Positions 29,889 through 34,505 of a DNA stretch of 34,505 bases are shown here, piece by piece. Under the pieces are notes generated by a model, which had not been told where the DNA came from, ran no database searches, and was given only the letters and a program-made list of their open reading frames with translations. The stretch is from Clostridia bacterium (GTDB taxonomy: Bacteria; Bacillota; Clostridia; Christensenellales; Aristaeellaceae). The position numbers and the translations under genes are program-made. Positions within the stretch are counted from its first letter, which is position 1. The number at the start of each line of letters is the position of its first letter. Location: the NCBI GenBank assembly GCA_017481825.1, contig JAFUOR010000138.1, positions 1-34,505 of the forward strand, written 5' to 3'.

Positions 29889-29961
29889 CACGCCTCACAC
29901 TCCTTGCAATCATTGATCCTTTGTTCACAATAGCACATGTATCTGAACTGTGCATGAACCC

Positions 29962-30726
29962 TCACAGCCGCTTGCCGAAACGGCGCTCGCGGCCGCCATA
30001 GGCCTTCAGGGCCTCGTCATAATCCGCCACGGAGAAATCCGGCCACAAAACCGTGGGGAACAGGAACTCCGCATAGGCACACTGGTAAAGCAGGAAATTC
30101 GACAACCGCATCTCGCCGCTGGTGCGGATCATCAGATCCACATCCGGCTGACCGGCGGTGTACAGGCGATCAGAAATCATCTGCTCCGTGATATCCGCCG
30201 CCTCCAGCTCCCCGGCCTTCACTTCCTCAGCCAGCAGCTGCGCGGCACGCACAAGCTCCGCGCGTCCGCCATAGTTGAGGGCGATGTTCAGTCGCAGGCC
30301 CGTGTTGTCGCCCGTGCGGCGCTCGGCCTCGATGAGCACCTCACGCTGCTTGTCCGGCAGAGCCGACTTATCGCCCAGGATCAGGATGCGGACGTTCTTC
30401 TCGTCCAGCTCGTCAATCTCGGAGGCGAAAAATTCGAGGATCAGCTGCATCAGCGCGCCAACCTCCTCGGGAGAACGCTTCCAGTTCTCCGTGGAGAAGG
30501 CATAGATAGACAGCGCTTCAATTTTCAGGTCGTCCGTATGCCGGATTACCTCACGCAGCGTCTCCACGCCCTGGCGGTGACCCATCGCCACATTCAGCTT
30601 GTGCTTCTTGGCCCAGCGCCCGTTGCCGTCCATGATGATGGCCACATGGCGGGGAAGCTTTGCAAAATCCTCGCGCTTCATGGCGGCGCGCTGCGCCTTA
30701 TGGCTGAAAAGATGAAAAATACCCAT
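29962..30726 (-). CDS. uppS: Isoprenyl transferase (undecaprenyl diphosphate synthase)
   Basis: Builds undecaprenyl diphosphate, the lipid carrier for wall polymers, from IPP and farnesyl diphosphate. A 254-aa cytosolic or peripheral cis-prenyltransferase. HVAIIMDGNGRWAKKHKLNV near residues 28-47 contains the catalytic Asp, followed by GHRQGVETLREV and YAFSTENWKR; the C-terminal DLMIRTSGEMRLSNFLLYQ and FPTVLWPDF segments bind IPP. The ATG at 30726 has GAGG about 6 nt upstream. It uses the isoprenoid units supplied by the dxr/ispG pathway of the same cluster. Confidence 0.97.
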   Translation of the reverse strand: MGIFHLFSHKAQRAAMKREDFAKLPRHVAIIMDGNGRWAKKHKLNVAMGHRQGVETLREVIRHTDDLKIEALSIYAFSTENWKRSPEEVGALMQLILEFFASEIDELDEKNVRILILGDKSALPDKQREVLIEAERRTGDNTGLRLNIALNYGGRAELVRAAQLLAEEVKAGELEAADITEQMISDRLYTAGQPDVDLMIRTSGEMRLSNFLLYQCAYAEFLFPTVLWPDFSVADYDEALKAYGGRERRFGKRL

Positions 30727-30790
30727 TGCAACCTCAAAGGGGCAGATGCGCAGACCTTTTCGCGTCAAGCCCACGTATCTGCCCGATTCA

Positions 30791-30994
30791 TCATTCTATG
30801 GCAGGATCGCCGTCGTAGAACACGCTCACCGTCACCTCGTCCTCCCGGACGCGGATGACGCGCAGCGTGCCGCCCTCCTTCTCCTCCCGGCGGGGTGCGC
30901 GGGTGATTACGACGCGGGGTTCAATGCCCCGCTCGCGCATTTTGGAGAGCGCAGCTTCCAGCGGCAATCCCAGCAGATTGTCCCAGTTCGCCAT
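30791..30994 (-). CDS. Small conserved-looking protein of unknown function between frr and uppS
   Basis: A 67-aa soluble, charged protein (MANWDNLLGLPLEAALSKMR at the start, then ITRAPRREEKEGGTLRVIRV, ending SVFYDGDPAIE). The layout, a short helix followed by beta strands with a charged turn, recalls half of a PASTA-like fold, but this is only a visual impression. GGAGG, overlapping the frr stop region, lies 9 nt before the ATG, and only 5 nt separate it from frr, so it is translated from the frr transcript. Its place in a housekeeping operon suggests a real gene; I cannot name a function. Confidence 0.75.
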   Translation of the reverse strand: MANWDNLLGLPLEAALSKMRERGIEPRVVITRAPRREEKEGGTLRVIRVREDEVTVSVFYDGDPAIE

Positions 30995-30999
30995 GGAAA

Positions 31000-31560
31000 T
31001 CAGACCTCCATGATCTCCTTTTCCTTGGCGGCAGCGATGGTATCGCATTCCTTGGTGGCCTTGTCGGTCAGCTTCTGAGCGTCTTCCTCGGCCTTGCGCT
31101 GATCGTCCTCGGTGATCAGGGAATCCTTCTTGAGCTTCTTGACCTGCTCAATGGCGTCGCGGCGGATGGCACGGACGGCGACCTTCGCCTCCTCGGCGTT
31201 CTTCTTGACCTGCTTGGTCAGGTCCTTACGGCGCTCGGCGTTCAGCTCGGGGAAGATCAGGCGGATGACCTCGCCGTCATTGTTGGGATTCAGGCCCAGA
31301 TCGCTGGTCTGGATCGCCTTTTCGATGGCCTTGAGCATGGTCTTCTCCCAGGGCTTGATGACCATCATGCGGGCTTCCGGCACGGTGACGTTGCCGATCT
31401 GATTCAGGGGCGTAGGGGTGCCGTAGTAATCAACCGTGATACGATCCAGCAGCTTGGGATTCGCGCGGCCTGCACGAATCGCCTGCATATTGCCCTGCAG
31501 CACAGCGATGGACTTATCCATCTTATCCTTCGCCTGATCGAGAATTTCCTTCACAGTCAT
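31000..31560 (-). CDS. frr: Ribosome recycling factor
   Basis: With EF-G, splits the post-termination ribosome. A 186-aa protein, one residue longer than the E. coli factor. MTVKEILDQAKDKMDKSIAV, IRAGRANPKLLDRITVDYYG, TPLNQIGNVTVPEARMMVIK and LRKDL-type helices (NAERRKDLTKQVKKNAEEAK) match throughout. AGGAGG lies 6-7 nt before the ATG. It has its own promoter downstream of pyrH and drives at least the small 67-aa gene and probably uppS. Confidence 0.98.
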   Translation of the reverse strand: MTVKEILDQAKDKMDKSIAVLQGNMQAIRAGRANPKLLDRITVDYYGTPTPLNQIGNVTVPEARMMVIKPWEKTMLKAIEKAIQTSDLGLNPNNDGEVIRLIFPELNAERRKDLTKQVKKNAEEAKVAVRAIRRDAIEQVKKLKKDSLITEDDQRKAEEDAQKLTDKATKECDTIAAAKEKEIMEV

Positions 31561-31601
31561 GGTAAAAACCTCCTTTTATCGGGGGATAAATTGCTTCTTT
31601 T

Positions 31602-31630
31602 ATTGTACCTTGTTTTGGCTTTCTTTGCAA
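31602..31630 (-). promoter_or_regulatory. Promoter of frr
   Basis: The minus strand has TTGCAA (31625-31630), a 17-nt spacer and TACAAT (31602-31607), between pyrH and frr. Confidence 0.75.
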
Positions 31631-31653
31631 GGGGGGAAGGGAAATTCCGAATT

Positions 31654-32364
31654 TTAGGGATGCACAAACGTCCCCATGTCGTTTCCCTCAAGGACAGAGA
31701 TCACGTTTTCCGGCTTGTCAAGGCCGAAAACGCGCACCATGGGCACAGCGTTTTCCGCGCACAGGGCGAAGGCAGCAGCGTCCATGACCTTCAGGCCGCG
31801 GTTCAGCGCTTCCTTGTAGGTGATGTCCTTGATGAGGGTGGCGGTGGGATCCTTGTGGGGATCGGCGGTATACACGCCGTCGATGTTCTTGGCCATGAGG
31901 ATGGCATCCACCTGCATCTCAATGGCGCGCAGGGCAACCGCCGTATCGGTGGAGAAGAAGGGATTGCCGCTGCCCGCCGCAAAGAGCACCACGCGGCCCG
32001 CGGACAGGTGACGGCGCGCTGCCATGGCATTGAAGGGCTCGCAGAAGCGGTTCATATCCACCGCAGACTGCACCACCGCATCCACACCGGCCTGACGCAA
32101 GGCGTCAGCCATGCACAGGCAGTTGATGACCGTGCCCAGCATGCCCATCTGATCAGCGGTGACCGCATCCATGTTGGCGGCAGGCCCCTGACGGCCGCGC
32201 CAGATGTTGCCGGCGCCGATCACGATGCCGACCTCCGTACCCATATCGGTGATCTTGCGGATGATGCCCGCAGTTTGACGCACCTTGTCAAAATCGAACA
32301 GATCAGTACCGGACTTGAGGGCCTCGCCGGAGAGCTTGAGCAGAACGCGCTTGTAGGCTGCCAT
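31654..32364 (-). CDS. pyrH: UMP kinase
   Basis: Phosphorylates UMP to UDP; a cytoplasmic hexameric amino-acid-kinase-fold enzyme. A 236-aa protein. KRVLLKLSGEALKSG (residues 5-19), EVGIVIGAGNIWRGRQG (the glycine loop reads GAGN where GGGN is usual), ADQMGMLGTVINCLCMADAL, and GSGNPFFSTDTAVALRAIEM are diagnostic. AGGAGG lies 7-8 nt before the ATG. In most Firmicutes tsf precedes it directly; here a Nudix gene intervenes and pyrH has its own promoter. Confidence 0.97.
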   Translation of the reverse strand: MAAYKRVLLKLSGEALKSGTDLFDFDKVRQTAGIIRKITDMGTEVGIVIGAGNIWRGRQGPAANMDAVTADQMGMLGTVINCLCMADALRQAGVDAVVQSAVDMNRFCEPFNAMAARRHLSAGRVVLFAAGSGNPFFSTDTAVALRAIEMQVDAILMAKNIDGVYTADPHKDPTATLIKDITYKEALNRGLKVMDAAAFALCAENAVPMVRVFGLDKPENVISVLEGNDMGTFVHP

Positions 32365-32428
32365 GGATGGTTCCTCCTTTTGCTTGTAAAAGGGCGCAAT
32401 CGCCCCGTGTGTTCTTATGCTTGTGTCT

Positions 32429-32458
32429 ATTATATACCATGCAGGTGGGGATGGTCAA
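32429..32458 (-). promoter_or_regulatory. Promoter of pyrH, overlapping the Nudix stop codon
   Basis: The minus strand has TTGACC (32453-32458), an 18-nt spacer and TATAAT (32429-32434). The -35 box covers the Nudix gene stop codon (32455-32457). Confidence 0.75.
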
Positions 32459-32925
32459 TCAATAACGCCACATCTCTTTTGGCGAATGTCGCGCAGCAGG
32501 TTTTCATGCTGCATACAGAACAGTGGCGGCGGCGCGTCAAGCGGGAAATATTTCAACTCCAGCGTCTCCACATGATCGCAGCCAAGAGTGCCGCCCAGCA
32601 CGCCAAACTCAACGCCGATACAGATACTGTGCGCCAAATCGCCATTAGGGTATTCCATACAGGGATCTGTATAAATGCCGATCAGCTTTTTCACTTCCAC
32701 ATCCAGGCCTGTTTCTTCCTTAATTTCGCGGATTGCGGCTTCGCAGATGGATTCACCAGGTTCAATTGCACCGCCGGGGAAGCCCCAAAGGCTGCTATCG
32801 CCCCTGCGCTGCAAAAGCACCTCGCCCTTGCCGTTGAAAATGCAGCCGCCTACAAAATTCAGAATGATGCGCTCATGTCCAACCTTGCTGCGCAGCCAGC
32901 GGATGTAATCCCTTGATGCTCCCAT
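32455..32925 (-). CDS. Nudix hydrolase
   Basis: A 156-aa pyrophosphohydrolase of the Nudix fold, acting on some nucleoside diphosphate derivative. The Nudix box is complete: GGAIEPGESICEAAIREIKE followed by ETGLDVE near residues 55-82. GEVLLQRRGDSSLWGFPGG precedes it. The substrate is not predictable. Sampled 60-nt lines are about 43-52% GC, against about 70% in pyrH, so it looks acquired. It sits between tsf and pyrH, which are normally adjacent, with a terminator upstream. The ATG at 32925 has GAGAGG about 10 nt upstream. Confidence 0.92.
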   Translation of the reverse strand: MGASRDYIRWLRSKVGHERIILNFVGGCIFNGKGEVLLQRRGDSSLWGFPGGAIEPGESICEAAIREIKEETGLDVEVKKLIGIYTDPCMEYPNGDLAHSICIGVEFGVLGGTLGCDHVETLELKYFPLDAPPPLFCMQHENLLRDIRQKRCGVID

Positions 32926-32948
32926 AAGCACGCGCCCTCTCTGCACAG

Positions 32949-32983
32949 AAAACGGGGAACCGCATACATGATGCAGTTCCCCG
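32949..32983 (-). terminator. Rho-independent terminator of rpsB-tsf
   Basis: CGGGGAAC/GTTCCCCG (32953-32960 and 32976-32983) with an extra GCAT/ATGC inner stem, followed by TTTT on the minus strand, 14 nt past the tsf stop. Confidence 0.85.
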
Positions 32984-32996
32984 AATGTGCATTTGA

Positions 32997-33920
32997 TTAC
33001 TTGTTCTGCATGGCGGCGATCTCAGCGGCCAGGTTGTCCTGACGCTTCTCGATGCCCTCGCCGCGCTCGAAACGAGCATAGCGAACCACGTCGATGGGGG
33101 CGCCCACAGCCTTGGAAACCTCGGAGATCAGACCCTTGATGGTCTTGTCGCCGTCCTTGACGAACAGCTGCTCCAGCAGGCAGACTTCCTTGTAGTACTT
33201 CTCGATCTGACCCTCGACGATCTTGTCGACGATCTTCTCGGGCTTGCCGGACTCGATGGCCTTGGCGCGGTAGATCTCGCGCTCCTTGTCAAGGTTCTCG
33301 GAGTTGACTTCCTCGCGGCGCACAGCCTCGGGCTTGGCAGCGGCGATCTGCAGGCACAGGTCGTGAGCCAGCTCCTTCACAGCCTCGTTGTCACCGGCGG
33401 TGGTGGCAACCTCAACCAGCACGCCAACCTTGCCGCCCATGTGGATGTAGGAGGACACCAGACCCTCGGTCTCGTAACGAGCGAAGCGGCGGATGGAAAT
33501 CTTCTCACCGATGGCCACGGTGGCATCGGAGATCATGTCGGAGATGGTCTTGGACTCATCATCGACGAACTTCTGGGCGTTCAGCGCCTCGATGTCAGCA
33601 GGATTGGCCAGGGCCACATGCTTGGCAACGGAGTTGGCAAAGCTCTTGAAGTTGTCGGTGTTGGCAACGAAGTCGGTCTCACAGTTGACTTCCACAACAG
33701 CGCCGACCTTGCCGCACTCGGTGATGTACTGGACAACAGCACCTTCAGCAGCGATGCGGCCAGCCTTCTTGGCAGCCTGGGCCAGACCCTTCTCACGCAG
33801 CCAGTCGATGGCTTTGTCCATGTCGCCGTCGTTCTCCATGAGGGCCTTCTTGCAGTCCATCATGCCGGCGCTGGTGCGCTCACGCAGTTCCTTAACCAGA
33901 GCAGCAGTAATATTCGCCAT
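32997..33920 (-). CDS. tsf: Translation elongation factor Ts
   Basis: Recycles EF-Tu by GDP/GTP exchange. A 307-aa protein. The N-terminal UBA-like region [20 protein letters not shown], then [20 protein letters not shown] and [19 protein letters not shown], are followed by [20 protein letters not shown], which contacts EF-Tu. The C-terminal [20 protein letters not shown] and [16 protein letters not shown] close the family pattern. AAAGGGTG lies before the ATG. It follows rpsB by 231 nt, a long gap for this pair. Confidence 0.98.
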   Translation of the reverse strand: MANITAALVKELRERTSAGMMDCKKALMENDGDMDKAIDWLREKGLAQAAKKAGRIAAEGAVVQYITECGKVGAVVEVNCETDFVANTDNFKSFANSVAKHVALANPADIEALNAQKFVDDESKTISDMISDATVAIGEKISIRRFARYETEGLVSSYIHMGGKVGVLVEVATTAGDNEAVKELAHDLCLQIAAAKPEAVRREEVNSENLDKEREIYRAKAIESGKPEKIVDKIVEGQIEKYYKEVCLLEQLFVKDGDKTIKGLISEVSKAVGAPIDVVRYARFERGEGIEKRQDNLAAEIAAMQNK

Positions 33921-34151
33921 GGTGAATTCACCCTTTCATATCATGTTAGTTCCCAAATGGCTTGGCAGATCGAGATAACCAGCAAGGGGACAGGAGTTCA
34001 GCAACTCGCCGTCGGCAGACTGAAATCGCATCGATCGGCTTTGCCGGTTGGGCGGGGCGCTTTCCTCCGCAAATCAAAGCTTTGCAGAGAAAAACATTCA
34101 TCAGCATTTCTCAAAAAATGGCTTTGCCGCTTTTTTGATGCCGTCAGGTAA
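33921..34151. other. 231-bp rpsB-tsf intergenic region
   Basis: No gene is present. GGCAAAGCC occurs twice on the minus strand, once followed by ATTTTTTG, which could form a very short stem before a T run (a weak attenuator). CAAAGCTTTG is a 10-bp palindrome nearby. No sigma-A promoter could be fixed. Confidence 0.5.
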
Positions 34152-34505
34152 TTACGCCTCGACGGGAGCCTCAACAGCCTCAGCGGACTGCTCGCCCTGC
34201 TTGCCTTCCAGGATGGCATCGGCCATCTTGCCGGCGATCAGCTTGACAGCGCGGATGGCGTCGTCATTGCCGGGGATGACGTAATCGATCTCGTCGGGAT
34301 CGCAGTTGGTATCAACAATAGCCACGATCGGGATGTTCAGGATGCGGGCCTCGGTCACGGCGATGTGCTCCTTGCGGGGATCAACCACGAACAGGGCGCC
34401 GGGCAGCTTCTTCATCTCGCGGATGCCGCCGATGTTGGCTTCCAGATTTTCACGCTCGGCCTTCAGCTTGATGACTTCCTTCTTGGTCAGCACCTCAAAC
34501 TGACC
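34152..34505 (-). CDS. rpsB: 30S ribosomal protein S2, C-terminal part (cut by window edge)
   Basis: The last 117 residues of S2; the start lies beyond the right edge. [60 protein letters not shown] and [20 protein letters not shown] match S2 closely. The tail ([17 protein letters not shown]) is acidic, as is common. It leads the rpsB-tsf transcript; S2 often represses its own operon in bacteria, but no such site can be seen here. Confidence 0.97.
   Translation of the reverse strand, partial: GQFEVLTKKEVIKLKAERENLEANIGGIREMKKLPGALFVVDPRKEHIAVTEARILNIPIVAIVDTNCDPDEIDYVIPGNDDAIRAVKLIAGKMADAILEGKQGEQSAEAVEAPVEA

Noticed and set aside
1-34505. CRISPR arrays, tRNA or rRNA genes, transposases and phage genes
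   Set aside because: No regularly spaced direct repeats, cloverleaf-like stretches, rRNA sequence or recombinase motifs were seen on either strand by eye.

Overview
The window is a GC-rich (roughly 60% by eye) stretch of a spore-forming Clostridia-type chromosome. Evidence for this is the YabP/YabQ sporulation pair, the PolC-type DNA polymerase III, IreB, a type III pantothenate kinase, AGGAGG-type ribosome binding sites, and the order rpsB-tsf-pyrH-frr-uppS-cdsA-dxr-rseP-ispG-polC. A gut or rumen clostridial lineage is plausible, but I cannot name a genus. No rRNA, tRNA, CRISPR array, prophage or insertion sequence is visible.

Layout, left to right. 1-2171: the 5' part of alaS (minus strand) diverges from ireB, with a dispersed repeat between them. 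2182-5657: a beta-class DNA methyltransferase coupled to a cysteine-cluster protein, then a sigma factor with a long C-terminal extension. 5768-9540: an SDR dehydrogenase, then panT-like and coaX (coenzyme A supply) and homoserine dehydrogenase. 9590-12621: a minus-strand operon of pyroglutamyl peptidase, two YeeE/YedE-like membrane proteins and a SARP-type regulator with a decayed GGDEF-like end. 12622-14276: a long intergenic region, a 57-residue secreted or anchored peptide, and a secreted phosphodiester glycosidase, with a three-copy 11-bp-periodic operator-like array between the last two. 14394-20954: a low-GC methyltransferase, a PrsA-like lipoprotein, Ppx/GppA, DivIC-YabQ-YabP, a GNAT enzyme and several unrecognised small genes. 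21011-34505: polC and the translation, nucleotide, lipid and isoprenoid housekeeping cluster, read right to left and ending in the 3' part of rpsB.

The housekeeping cluster joins ribosome function (rpsB, tsf, frr), UMP phosphorylation (pyrH), undecaprenyl phosphate and phospholipid synthesis (uppS, cdsA), the MEP pathway (dxr, ispG), intramembrane proteolysis (rseP) and replication (polC). A low-GC Nudix gene interrupts it between tsf and pyrH. The most unusual items are the triple 11-bp repeat beside the 57-residue peptide gene, the SARP/GGDEF-like regulator operon, the sigma factor with its fused winged-helix region, the 49-residue acidic amphipathic peptide gene, and an AlaS of the sequence type I associate with CPR bacteria. 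I found no complete new defence or mobile system.
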